A stretch of 64,000 nt of DNA from the NCBI GenBank assembly GCA_005881435.1, contig VBHP01000027.1, positions 18,408 through 82,407 on the forward strand, read 5' to 3'. The stretch is from Chloroflexota bacterium (lineage in GTDB: Bacteria > Chloroflexota > Limnocylindria > P2-11E > CF-107). The notes under the pieces were generated by a model. The model did not search any database. It saw nothing but the letters and a program-made list of their open reading frames with translations, and was not told the origin of the DNA. The position numbers and the translations under genes were made by a program. Below are positions 48,981 to 57,571 of this stretch, one piece after another. Position 1 is the stretch's first letter, and the number at the start of each line of letters is the position of its first letter.

Positions 48981-50972
48981 TTAGGCGCGCGGCTTTGCTT
49001 GGAGGCCGTAGGCCTCGACGATGTCGCCGACCGCGACGTCGTTGAAGCCCTCGAGCACGATGCCGCATTCGAGTCCGGCACGGACCTCGCGCACGTCGTC
49101 TTTGACCCGGCGCAGCGACGCGATCAGGCCGTCGAAGACGACCGCGCCCCCGCGGAGCACGCGGGCGCGTGCGCTCCGCTGCAGCAGACCGTCGACGACC
49201 ATGCAGCCGGCGATCGTGGTCTTGCCGGCCTTGAACAACTGCCGGACCTCGGCATGTCCGAGGACGGCTTCGACCATCTCGGGCTCGAGCATTCCGGTCA
49301 GCGCCTTCTGGACGTCCTCGAGCAGCTCATAGATGACCTTGTACATGCGGACCTCGACGCCACCGGCTTCGGCGGCGCGCCGGCCCGCGACGTCGATGCG
49401 GTTGTTGAAACCGATCACGACCGCGCCTGCGGTCGCGGCCAGGTTGACGTCCGATTCGGTGATGTCGCCGACGGCGCCATGGATCAGGTTGAGCGCGACC
49501 TCGTCTTGCGGCACCTTGGCCAGCGCGCCGCGGATCGCCTCCAGCGATCCCTGCACGTCGGCCTTGAGCACGAGCTTCAGCTCCTTGGCCTTGCCTTCGC
49601 GAACGCGCGCGAATAGCTCCTCCAGCGTGGCCGGCGCCTCCGCGCCGGCGGCGCGCGACCGCGCCGCGCGCTCGTTCGCGATCGTCGTGGCGCGAGCAGA
49701 CTTTTCGTCCGGTACGGCGCGGAAGATGTCGCCGGCCTCCGGCACCTCCGGCAAGCCGAGGATCTCGACCGGCCGCGATGGCTCGGCGCGGCCGACCTTC
49801 CGTCCCTTGTCGTCGATCATGGCGCGGACCTTTCCGAAGGTCTTGCCGGCGACGACGATGTCGCCGCGCTCGAGCGATCCGTTCTGCACCAGGACCGTCG
49901 CGACCGGGCCACGTCCCTTGTCCAGGTGCGCTTCGATGACCGTGCCGATGGCGGGGCGATCCGGGTTGGCTTTGAAGTTCTGGATGTCGGCGACGAGCAG
50001 GATGACGTCTAGGAGATCGTCGATGCCCTGCTTGGTCTTCGCCGACACCGGCACCAGCGGCGTGTCCCCGCCGTACTCCTCGATGGTCACGCCCTGGTCG
50101 GCCAGCTGCGACTTGACGTTGTCGGGATTCGCATCCGGCTTGTCGATCTTGTTCAGCGCGACGACGATCGGCACGTCGGCGGCGCGCGCGTGCGAGATCG
50201 CCTCGATCGTCTGCGGCTGCACTCCGTCGTCGGCGGCGACGACGAGGACGGCGACGTCGGTGACCCTGGCCCCGCGGGCGCGCATCGCGGTGAAGGCCTC
50301 GTGGCCAGGCGTATCCAGGAACGTGATCTTTCGTCCGTTCTTCTCGACCTGGTACGCGCCGATGTGCTGCGTGATGCCACCGGCCTCTTGGGCGGTGACG
50401 TTGGTCTGACGGACCGCGTCGAGGAGGCTGGTCTTGCCGTGGTCGACGTGTCCCATGATCACGACCACCGGCGGGCGGGTCTTGAGGACGCTCTCGTCCT
50501 CGCGCTCCCACAGCGCGACCTTCGCCGCCGGCCCGGGCGCCTCCGCGGGCTCCTCTTCCGCGACCGGCACGAACTCCTCTTCGGCGCGGGTCTCGACGCC
50601 GAGCTCCGAGGCGACGAGCGTCGCGGTCTCGTAGTCGACGCTCTGGTTGATCGAGACCATCACGCCCATCTGGACCAGCTCCTTGAGCACGTCGACGGGT
50701 CCGACGCCGAGACGCTGCGCGAGCTCCGATACGACGATGCTCTTCGGCAGCGCCACCCCGCTCGGCACCGGGACGGCCGGATGTGGCTCTTGGAGCGCGA
50801 TCGCGGACTCGGCGACCTCGAGCTCCCGAAGCTTCTCCGGTGCCTCGCGCGGGGCGCGCCCCTCGAGCGCGGCTCGAATGGCGGCCTTCTTCTCCAGATT
50901 GCGACGCGGACCGCGCGCCACCGGACGCTGCCCGTGCGACGGGCGGAAACGTGGTTCTCTTGCCTTTGGCAT
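48981..50972 (-). CDS. infB: Translation initiation factor IF-2
   Basis: 663 residues, at the short end of the family because the N-terminal region is reduced to about 165 residues. The G1 motif GHVDHGKT is at 174-181, with 'DTPGHEAF' (G3) and 'NKIDKPDA' (G4). The C-terminal domains end in 'EGFNDVAVGDIVEAYG'. It loads fMet-tRNA on the 30S subunit. The ATG abuts the rnpM stop. The order nusA-rnpM-infB-rbfA is conserved. Confidence 0.97.
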   Translation of the reverse strand: MPKAREPRFRPSHGQRPVARGPRRNLEKKAAIRAALEGRAPREAPEKLRELEVAESAIALQEPHPAVPVPSGVALPKSIVVSELAQRLGVGPVDVLKELVQMGVMVSINQSVDYETATLVASELGVETRAEEEFVPVAEEEPAEAPGPAAKVALWEREDESVLKTRPPVVVIMGHVDHGKTSLLDAVRQTNVTAQEAGGITQHIGAYQVEKNGRKITFLDTPGHEAFTAMRARGARVTDVAVLVVAADDGVQPQTIEAISHARAADVPIVVALNKIDKPDANPDNVKSQLADQGVTIEEYGGDTPLVPVSAKTKQGIDDLLDVILLVADIQNFKANPDRPAIGTVIEAHLDKGRGPVATVLVQNGSLERGDIVVAGKTFGKVRAMIDDKGRKVGRAEPSRPVEILGLPEVPEAGDIFRAVPDEKSARATTIANERAARSRAAGAEAPATLEELFARVREGKAKELKLVLKADVQGSLEAIRGALAKVPQDEVALNLIHGAVGDITESDVNLAATAGAVVIGFNNRIDVAGRRAAEAGGVEVRMYKVIYELLEDVQKALTGMLEPEMVEAVLGHAEVRQLFKAGKTTIAGCMVVDGLLQRSARARVLRGGAVVFDGLIASLRRVKDDVREVRAGLECGIVLEGFNDVAVGDIVEAYGLQAKPRA

Positions 50973-51281
50973 CTAGCGGCGCATCTCCAATACCTTCTTA
51001 CGCTCTTCGGCCAGGCGGCGCACTTCTTCCTCGAGCCGGGCCCGATCCTCTTGCGAGATCACGGTTTGCAGATCCAGCGCGCGATCGAGCGTTCCGCCGG
51101 CGAGGCCTTTGTCCAGGCAATCCGGCGAGGGGTCGAGGTACGCACCGCGTCCGGACCGCTTCCCCGTGGCGTCTGCTACGACAGTACCCTCCGGCGTGCG
51201 GACGATGCGGACGAGCTCGCGTTTCGCGCGCTCCGTGCCGCAGCCGACGCAGGTCCGGATCGGCGTCCGCTTCTGTGGCAC
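50973..51281 (-). CDS. rnpM: RnpM/YlxR family RNA-binding protein
   Basis: 102 residues. 'RTCVGCGTERAKRELVRIVR' and 'GRGAYLDPSPDCLDKGL' are the YlxR signature. The family has been linked to RNase P modulation, and the gene typically lies between nusA and infB as here. The start is GTG at 51279-51281, 1 bp after the nusA stop, with AAGG upstream. A charged helix follows the domain at the C-terminus. Confidence 0.92.
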   Translation of the reverse strand: MPQKRTPIRTCVGCGTERAKRELVRIVRTPEGTVVADATGKRSGRGAYLDPSPDCLDKGLAGGTLDRALDLQTVISQEDRARLEEEVRRLAEERKKVLEMRR

Positions 51282-51282
51282 C

Positions 51283-52500
51283 TTACCGCTTCGCCTTTCG
51301 CTTCTTCGCGCTGGTGAGGGCTTCCTCCTCGTCGGCTTCTTCGTCGGCCGCGATCGACTCCGCCATAGCCTGGGCCATGAGCGCCTCGGGATCCTCGGGC
51401 TCCGCCGCCGCGGGCGCCGCGGCTTCCGTGCCCGGCGCACCCTCCGCAGGCGCGGGCTCCTCGCCGCCGCCGGCTTCCGCCGCGGCCTCGGATTCACTGC
51501 GGATGTCGATCCGCCAGCTCGTCAGCTTCGCCGCGAGCCGGGCGTTCTGACCTTCCTTCCCGATGGCCAGCGACAGCTGCTTGTCCGGGACCACGACATA
51601 CGCCGTCTTTTCTTCCGGCACGATGTCCACGCGGATCACCTGCGCCGGCGCGAGCGCGTTCTTCACGTACTCCGCCGGATCGGCGGACCAGGTGATGATG
51701 TCGATCTTCTCGCCCCCCAGCTCGTTCACCACGGCCTGGTGCCGCAGTCCGCGCTGCCCGACCGAGGCGCCGACCGGATCGATGCCGGCCTGACGCGAGC
51801 GGACCGCGACCTTCGTGCGGGACCCGACCTCGCGCGCGATGGCCATGATCTCGACCTGCCCGTGGAAGATCTCGGGCACCTCGAGCTCGAACAGCCGCTT
51901 CACCAGGTTCTTGTGCGTTCGCGTGAGCACGATTTGCGGACCTTTTGGCGTGCGACGCACCTCGTTGACCAAGAACCGTCGATGCTGCTTGATGGCGTAG
52001 CGTTCGTGCGGCGCCTGCTCGGAGCGTGGCAGCACGCCCTCGGCCCGACCGAGGTCGACGATCGCCGTGCCCATCTCGAAGCGGACGATCTCGCCGTTGA
52101 TGATGTCCCCTTCGCGCTCGGCGTACTCGCTGAAGACGTGCTCCCGCTCGGCCTCGCGCAGGCTCTGCTGGATGACCTGCTTCACCGCCTGCGCGCCGAT
52201 GCGCCCGAGGATCTGGGCGCTCTGCTCGATCGGGACCACCTCGCCCAGCACCGCGTCCTTGCGGTAGGTCTGCGCCTCGGCGACGGTGAGCTGCGTCTTG
52301 GGGTCCTCGACCTTCTCGACGGCGGTCTTCAACACGTAGATGCGCATCGCGCCGGTCTGCGGGTCGACCTTGACGTCGAGATTCTCCTCCGGGCCATAGG
52401 CGCGCTTGATCGCCTTGCCGACGATGTCGGCGACGATCTCTTTGGGGAGACCCTTCTCGGCGGACAGCTGGGCGAGTCCGGTCACAAGTTCCCGGTTCAT
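51283..52500 (-). CDS. nusA: Transcription termination/antitermination factor NusA
   Basis: 405 residues. The N-terminal RNAP-binding domain ('LPKEIVADIVGKAIKRAYG'), S1 domain ('GEIVRFEMGTAIVDLGRAEG') and two KH domains ('GASVGQRGLRHQAVVNELG' and 'LSLAIGKEGQNARLAAKLT') are followed by an acidic Ala/Glu-rich tail ending in basic residues. The ATG at 52498-52500 has GGAGGGGAG upstream. A hairpin with U-tract (52527-52559) and an extended -10 (52593-52601) lie upstream, so attenuation is possible. Confidence 0.96.
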   Translation of the reverse strand: MNRELVTGLAQLSAEKGLPKEIVADIVGKAIKRAYGPEENLDVKVDPQTGAMRIYVLKTAVEKVEDPKTQLTVAEAQTYRKDAVLGEVVPIEQSAQILGRIGAQAVKQVIQQSLREAEREHVFSEYAEREGDIINGEIVRFEMGTAIVDLGRAEGVLPRSEQAPHERYAIKQHRRFLVNEVRRTPKGPQIVLTRTHKNLVKRLFELEVPEIFHGQVEIMAIAREVGSRTKVAVRSRQAGIDPVGASVGQRGLRHQAVVNELGGEKIDIITWSADPAEYVKNALAPAQVIRVDIVPEEKTAYVVVPDKQLSLAIGKEGQNARLAAKLTSWRIDIRSESEAAAEAGGGEEPAPAEGAPGTEAAAPAAAEPEDPEALMAQAMAESIAADEEADEEEALTSAKKRKAKR

Positions 52501-52526
52501 TACTCCCCTCCCGAGTACTGCCGCGA

Positions 52527-52559
52527 CAAGAAGAAAGAAAAGTGGGTCAAGACCCACTT
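52527..52559 (-). terminator. Intrinsic terminator between flp and nusA, possible nusA attenuator
   Basis: A 9-bp stem (52540-52548 with 52551-52559, tight loop) is followed on the minus strand by a U-rich tail TTTTCTTTCTTCTT. It ends about 26 bp before the nusA ATG. It would terminate the upstream pilin transcript and, because a predicted promoter lies upstream of it, also sits inside the nusA leader. Confidence 0.75.
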
Positions 52560-52592
52560 CTCCACAGGTCGCGCGGTTATCTGGTCAGGACG

Positions 52593-52601
52593 AGTATACC
52601 A
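52593..52601 (-). promoter_or_regulatory. Extended -10 promoter for the nusA operon
   Basis: TGGTATACT on the minus strand is a TGn-extended -10, 92 bp before the nusA ATG and 34 bp before the hairpin. No -35 match is visible, as usual with extended -10 promoters. Confidence 0.5.
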
Positions 52602-52644
52602 TTCGGTCGCCGCCGGGCGTCCGGACTGTACGCATGCGACGCAG

Positions 52645-52794
52645 CTACGTGAGGTTGTTGCCTATGTTGCTGAACTGGTTTTGAAGGACGCCTCGCAAGA
52701 AGATCATTGCGACGATCACGCCGATGGCGATGACAGCGATGATAAGAGCGTACTCGACGAGACCCTGACCGGCGTCGTCGCGCCAGAAACTCAC
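52645..52794 (-). CDS. flp: Flp/Fap-family type IVb pilin
   Basis: 49 residues. 'DDAGQGLVEYALIIAVIAIG' is the conserved Flp pilin start: a prepilin peptidase would cleave before the hydrophobic helix, leaving the conserved Glu. The hydrophobic stretch is followed by 'NQFSNIGNNLT'. The GTG at 52792-52794 is preceded by GGAGG; GTG 52800 is an alternative. No tad export genes (TadA-C, prepilin peptidase) are in the window, so it depends on machinery elsewhere. Confidence 0.88.
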   Translation of the reverse strand: MSFWRDDAGQGLVEYALIIAVIAIGVIVAMIFLRGVLQNQFSNIGNNLT

Positions 52795-52924
52795 GGACAC
52801 CTCCAATCGTCCGCCCGGCGGCGGTCCCGGAAGCATAAGGGCGGAAGGCCGGTCCGCGGACTGGTACGGAAGGCCTATACGTGTAGGAGGCGGAGCGATT
52901 TCGGTAGTACGGCGCACGCTCCCC

Positions 52925-53476
52925 TCAAGCGGCTACCCCTTCACTGCTGCGTAGCAGGCGGCGAGCTCGTCGCGTCAGGAGCGCGATCCACAGACTCGCC
53001 GCGACCCACGACAGCGCCAGCCCGCCGATGACGCCGAGCAGCGTGCCCGATGAACCGCCGGTGACGACGAACAGCAGCACGAAGATGCCGAGGACGGCGC
53101 CGAGACCCAGGACCGCGACCACCCCGAAGCCCGTGAGCCGGCGCAGGCTGACGGTTCGCACCAGATATCGACCGAGGATGGTTGCTCCGATGAGACTGCC
53201 GATGCCGACGAGCAGGAGCGGGTTCGCGATGTCGAAGCCGACCGGTTGCGGGAACAGATTGAGGAACGCGTTCGCGACCCAGGCGCCGAAGTAGACCACC
53301 GCGGCGAGAGAGATCGAGATCGCGCGCGCGAGCCCATCGTGGACGCGATCGACCTCTTGTTTGGCTCGCTCGCGCTCCTGCTTGGCGCGGTCGCGCTCGG
53401 CTCGTTGCTCGCGGGTGGCCGGATCACGCCGCGGCAGCTTGGCGGGATCGGCGTGGCGGCGGCGCCGTCTGCTCAT
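52925..53476 (-). CDS. Basic coiled-coil/multi-TM membrane protein of unknown function
   Basis: 183 residues. The first ~50 are highly charged ('RREQRAERDRAKQERERAK' style helix), then four hydrophobic segments (about 52-70, 84-103, 113-137, 142-165) and a basic end. No catalytic motif is visible. The ATG at 53474-53476 overlaps the ruvA stop (ATGA), so it is co-transcribed with ruvC-ruvA. A similar membrane protein is not known to me next to ruvAC. It may anchor something at the membrane. Confidence 0.75.
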   Translation of the reverse strand: MSRRRRRHADPAKLPRRDPATREQRAERDRAKQERERAKQEVDRVHDGLARAISISLAAVVYFGAWVANAFLNLFPQPVGFDIANPLLLVGIGSLIGATILGRYLVRTVSLRRLTGFGVVAVLGLGAVLGIFVLLFVVTGGSSGTLLGVIGGLALSWVAASLWIALLTRRARRLLRSSEGVAA

Positions 53477-54024
53477 CGCGGGATACCGCGGAGCGCGGCG
53501 CCGACACGTTCGGCGGTGCTGCCGTCCTCGGTCACGCGGCGCAGGGCGCGGGCGGCTTCGGCGGGCGAATAGCCGAGGGCGACGAGCGCCGTGACCGCTT
53601 CGTCCTCTGACGCGACGGCTGCCGGTCGCGCCGGGGTCATCTTGTCGACCTTCGACCGCAGCTCTACGACCAAACGCTCCGCGGTCTTCTTGCCCACGCC
53701 CGGCGCCTTCGCCAGCACCGCGACGTCACCGGTGGCGATCGCGGCGGCCAGCTCGGCCGGCGCGGAGACGGACAGCAGCGAGATCGCCGCCTTAGGTCCG
53801 ACGTTCGACACGCTGATGAGCATCTCGAACAGCGCCTTCTCCTCGCGCGTCTCGAAGCCGAAGAGCCGCTGTCCATCCTGCTGGAAGACGTGGTGGACGT
53901 GCAGCGTCACCGCCTCGCTCTCAGGCTGCCGCGCCACGTTGACCCGGTATCCGACGCCGCGAACGTCGACGACGACGTGATCCAGTCCGCGAGCGACGAC
54001 CCGTCCCTCGAGCCACGCGATCAT
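53473..54024 (-). CDS. ruvA: Holliday junction branch-migration subunit RuvA
   Basis: 183 residues. N-terminal OB domain 'MIAWLEGRVVARGLDHVVVD', 'HHVFQQDGQRLFGFETREE', the HhH pair 'LISVSNVGPKAAISLLS' and 'LAKAPGVGKKTAERLVVEL', and the C-terminal domain 'ALVALGYSPAEAARALRRV' that contacts RuvB. It recognises four-way junctions. The start overlaps the ruvC stop (ATGA). ruvB is not in the window. Confidence 0.95.
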   Translation of the reverse strand: MIAWLEGRVVARGLDHVVVDVRGVGYRVNVARQPESEAVTLHVHHVFQQDGQRLFGFETREEKALFEMLISVSNVGPKAAISLLSVSAPAELAAAIATGDVAVLAKAPGVGKKTAERLVVELRSKVDKMTPARPAAVASEDEAVTALVALGYSPAEAARALRRVTEDGSTAERVGAALRGIPR

Positions 54025-54593
54025 CGGGCGCGCTCGAGGGCGGCGCTCGCGACCAGTCCTTGCGCGTGACACAGGGCGACGGCGACGGCGTCGGCGGTGT
54101 CGTCCTGACGAATCGGCTCCGATAGATGGAGCAGCAGCGAGAGCATCTGCTGCACCTGCTTCTTGTCCGCCTTGCCATAGCCGGTCACGGCCAATTTCAC
54201 CTGATGCGGCGTGTACTCGAAGACCGGCACTCCGGCCCGAGCGGCGCACACAAGCGCGACGCCGCGCGCCTCCGATACCGCCATGGCCGTGCGCACGTTC
54301 CGGTTGAAGAACAGACGCTCCACCGCGACGGCCCGCAGCGCATGCCTGCCGATGAGACCGTCCAGTCCGTCGGCGAGCGCCACCAGACGCTCGGCGCCGC
54401 TACCGCCTTTCGGCGTGGCGATGACGCCGCACTCGACGATCGCGAGGTGGTCGAGGTCTTGGCCGCGCAGGACGGCAAAGCCCATCCCGGTCGTGCCGGG
54501 GTCGATGCCGAGGACCGACGAGTGTTTAGCTGACCTTCGCGAGGATCTCGTCGGGAATGTCGAAGTTGGCGTGGACGCGCTGGACGTCGTCAA
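54021..54593 (-). CDS. ruvC: Holliday junction resolvase RuvC
   Basis: The conserved core runs from about 54515 (GIDPGTTGMGFAVL) to 54021, about 164 residues, the usual length. Metal ligands seen: Asp in GIDPG, Glu in 'AVERLFFNRN' and the Asp pair in 'DDTADAVAVALCHA'. No ATG, GTG or TTG precedes the core closely; the first usable in-frame start is TTG at 54591-54593, giving 190 residues and a 68-bp overlap with yebC. The true start may be non-canonical. The core itself is intact. Confidence 0.88.
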   Translation of the reverse strand: MTTSSASTPTSTFPTRSSRRSAKHSSVLGIDPGTTGMGFAVLRGQDLDHLAIVECGVIATPKGGSGAERLVALADGLDGLIGRHALRAVAVERLFFNRNVRTAMAVSEARGVALVCAARAGVPVFEYTPHQVKLAVTGYGKADKKQVQQMLSLLLHLSEPIRQDDTADAVAVALCHAQGLVASAALERAR

Positions 54594-55278
54594 GCTCCTC
54601 CAAAGCGTCGACCAGACGAAGGACCTTGTCCGCCGCCGGGCCCTCCACCCGGACGGTCTGGTTCGGACGCATGCTGACTTCCGCGCTGGTCACACGCTCC
54701 CCTTGTCGCTCCAGCTCCTGTTTTACCCGCTCGATCTGACCTGGAGCGGTGTAGATGGTGACGGTGTTCGCGCCCTCGTTCGCCTCCACGTCCTCGGCGC
54801 CCGCATCGATGGCGCGCAGCTCGATCTCGTCGACCTTCTTGCCGTGCGTGTCGACGTCGAGCACCCCTTTCTGCTCGAACATCCACTGCACGCTGCCGCT
54901 CTCGCCGAGCTTCGCGCCGTGCTTAGTGAAGACGGAGCGGATCTCCCCGGCGGTGCGGTTCCGGTTGTCCGTCGCGGCCTCGACCATGATCGAGACTCCG
55001 CCGGGGCCGTAGCCCTCGTACAGGATCTCTTCGAGCGTGCTGCCGTCGCCGGAGCCGGTCGCGCGATCGACGGCGCGCTGGATGTTGTCCTTGGGCATGC
55101 CGACGGCGCGTGCTTTCTCGATCGCCATACGCAGACGGAAGTTCGCCTCGGCATTCCCGCCACCCTGCCGCGCGGCGAGCATGATGTCGCGCGTCGCGCG
55201 TGTGAACGCCTGTCCTTTCTTGGCGTCGCCCGCGGCCTTCTGCCGCTTGATCGTGCTCCACTTCGAATGACCGGACAT
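54526..55278 (-). CDS. YebC/PmpR-family (TACO1-like) regulator or translation factor
   Basis: 250 residues. 'SGHSKWSTIKRQKAAGDAKK' and 'MPKDNIQRAVDRATGSGDG' with 'YEGYGPGGVSIMVEAATDN' are the family signature. Family members act as DNA-binding regulators or, for some, as ribosome-associated factors that ease Pro-rich stalling. The ATG at 55276-55278 has GAGAGG upstream. Upstream of ruvC, as in many bacteria. Confidence 0.94.
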   Translation of the reverse strand: MSGHSKWSTIKRQKAAGDAKKGQAFTRATRDIMLAARQGGGNAEANFRLRMAIEKARAVGMPKDNIQRAVDRATGSGDGSTLEEILYEGYGPGGVSIMVEAATDNRNRTAGEIRSVFTKHGAKLGESGSVQWMFEQKGVLDVDTHGKKVDEIELRAIDAGAEDVEANEGANTVTIYTAPGQIERVKQELERQGERVTSAEVSMRPNQTVRVEGPAADKVLRLVDALEELDDVQRVHANFDIPDEILAKVS

Positions 55279-55383
55279 TCGCCACCGCCTCTCGTGAGAC
55301 GCTTGCTCGCCACGCCATGATAGTGCGGGTTCGGCCGCGCTAGAGTTTCACGCGGGCATCCAAACCACTGAGGGGAGACCTTC

Positions 55384-57459
55384 ATGAACGTCACGTCGCC
55401 GGCCGAGATCCGCAACGTCGCCTTCATCGGCCACGGCGGATCCGGAAAGACGACGCTTGCCGAGACGCTGCTGCATCTGGTCGGTGCGACCGCTCGACAG
55501 GGCAAGGTCGACGAGGGGACCTCGCTCCTCGATTCAGATCCCGAGGAGCAGAAACGCAAGATCTCGATCAACCTCGCGCTCGCGGCCATTCCCCACGAAC
55601 GGACCAAGATCAATGTGGTTGACACGCCCGGCTACGCGGACTTCCAGGGCGAGGTCAAGGCCGCACTGCGCGTCGTCGACGCGGCGGTGGTCGTCGTCGA
55701 AGGCGCGGCCGGACTCCAGGTCGGGACGCAGACCGGCTGGGACTATGCCGAAGAGCGCTCCCTGCCGCGGATCGTGTTCGTGTCCCGGCTCGATCGGGAG
55801 CGCACCAGCTTCCGCACTGTCCTGGACCAGCTTCGCGATCACTACGGTTCGAAGGTCGTCGCGCTAGAGGTGCCCGTGGGCGAAGAGCACGGCCTCAAGG
55901 GCACCGTAAACGTGCTGCACCGCACCTATCGCGGGAAGGGCAAGACCAAGACGGAGCCGGTGCCGGCGGAGGCGCAGGGTCTGCTCGACGAGTACCGCAC
56001 CGCGCTCGTCGAGGACGTGGCCGAAACGGACGACGCGCTGCTAGAGAAATATCTCGCCGACCAGGAGCTCTCCGACGAGGAGCTCGTGAAGGGACTGCAT
56101 GCCGCGGTCCGCGATGCCAAGGTGATCCCCGTCATCGGTGGCTCGGCCGCGCTGGAGATCGGCCTCTCGGCGCTGCTCGACGACATCGTCGAGCTGTTGC
56201 CCGCGCCGGATGAGCGCGGCGCGGTCATTGGCTCGGCGCCGTCGGGCGACGAGATCGTGCGAAAGCCGGTGCTCGATGAACGCTTCAGCGCGTTCGTCTT
56301 CAAGACGCTGGCGGATCCCTTCGTCGGCAAGCTGTCGTATGCGCGCATGTACTCGGGGCGCATGCACGCGAACGCGCAGACGTACAACGCGACGCGGCGC
56401 GAGGTCGAGCGCGTCGGCACGCTGTTGTCGCTTCGCGGGAAGGAGCAGGAGCAGCTGACCGAGACGATCGCCGGCGACATCGTCGCCATCCCGAAGCTGC
56501 CGCACACGTCCACGAACGACACGCTTGCGGATCGCGAAGCCACGATCGCGTATCCGCCGATCAGCTTCCCGGAGCCATCCTTCTCCGTCGCGATCGAGCC
56601 AGTGTCGAAGCAGGACCTGGACAAGCTGTCGACCTCGCTGCACCGGCTCTTAGAGGAGGACCCGTCGGCGCGTCTCGCACGCGAAGAATCCACCGGCGAG
56701 CTGCTGCTCTCCGGCATCGGCGAATCGCACGTGGACGTGATCGTGCACCGGCTGAAGGACAAGTTCGGCGTCGCGGTGACGACGAAGACGCCGACGGTCC
56801 CCTATCGCGAGACCGTGCGCGGCAAGGCCCAGGCGCAGGGCAAGTACAAGAAGCAGACCGGCGGCCACGGTCAGTACGGCGACGTGTGGCTCGAGATCGA
56901 GCCGCAGCCCTCCGGGACCGGCGTCGTCTTCGACGAGCGCGTGGTCGGTGGATCGGTGCCGCGAAACTACTTCCCTGCGGTGGAAAAGGGCGTGAAGGAG
57001 GCCTCGACGAAGGGTCCGCTCGCGGGATTCCCGCTCGTCGACGTGAAGGTCGTCCTCTTCGACGGCTCGTACCACAGCGTCGACTCGAACGAGATGTCGT
57101 TCAAGATCGCGGCCTCCATGGGACTGCACAACGCGGTGAAGGAAGCGAATCCGGTGCTGCTCGAACCGATCTACCAGATCGAGGTCGTGATGCCCGAGGA
57201 GCAGATGGGCGACATCCTCGGCGATCTCAACTCCCGACGCGGGCGGATCCTGGGCATGGATTCGGCCGGTCCGGGACAACAGCGGGTCCGCGCCTACGTG
57301 CCGCTGGCCGAGATCTTCCGCTACGCCACCGACCTGCGTTCGATGACCGGCGGCCGCGGCCGTTTCGTCACGAAGTTCCACCAGTACGAGGAAGTGCCGG
57401 CGCACATCGCGCAGAAGGTCATCGAGAGCGCCAAGGAAGAGGTCGCGGCGAAGGCCTAG
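55384..57459 (+). CDS. EF-G-like translational GTPase (EF-G paralogue)
   Basis: 691 residues, with the EF-G domain order I-V. The G1 loop 'GHGGSGKTTLAE' (16-27) replaces the standard AHIDAGKT. 'DTPGYADF' (G3) is present, G4 reads 'SRLDRE' instead of NKMD, and the switch I 'RGITI' is replaced by 'EEQKRKISINLALA'. Domain IV 'KKQTGGHGQYGDVWL' and domain V are complete. This is typical of the FusA2/EF-G-2 group, whose function may be in special translocation or ribosome rescue. ATG with GGGGAGA upstream. The canonical fusA is not here. Confidence 0.9.
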   Translation: MNVTSPAEIRNVAFIGHGGSGKTTLAETLLHLVGATARQGKVDEGTSLLDSDPEEQKRKISINLALAAIPHERTKINVVDTPGYADFQGEVKAALRVVDAAVVVVEGAAGLQVGTQTGWDYAEERSLPRIVFVSRLDRERTSFRTVLDQLRDHYGSKVVALEVPVGEEHGLKGTVNVLHRTYRGKGKTKTEPVPAEAQGLLDEYRTALVEDVAETDDALLEKYLADQELSDEELVKGLHAAVRDAKVIPVIGGSAALEIGLSALLDDIVELLPAPDERGAVIGSAPSGDEIVRKPVLDERFSAFVFKTLADPFVGKLSYARMYSGRMHANAQTYNATRREVERVGTLLSLRGKEQEQLTETIAGDIVAIPKLPHTSTNDTLADREATIAYPPISFPEPSFSVAIEPVSKQDLDKLSTSLHRLLEEDPSARLAREESTGELLLSGIGESHVDVIVHRLKDKFGVAVTTKTPTVPYRETVRGKAQAQGKYKKQTGGHGQYGDVWLEIEPQPSGTGVVFDERVVGGSVPRNYFPAVEKGVKEASTKGPLAGFPLVDVKVVLFDGSYHSVDSNEMSFKIAASMGLHNAVKEANPVLLEPIYQIEVVMPEEQMGDILGDLNSRRGRILGMDSAGPGQQRVRAYVPLAEIFRYATDLRSMTGGRGRFVTKFHQYEEVPAHIAQKVIESAKEEVAAKA

Positions 57460-57571
57460 CGGGGCAACAAGCACTTCGCCGCAAGCCGAACGGCATCTAC
57501 TAAGGATCGGCGCCGCCAAGTATTACCGGAACTGTGATGCGCGCCGGTGCGAGTGAGCCGACCATTTTCTG

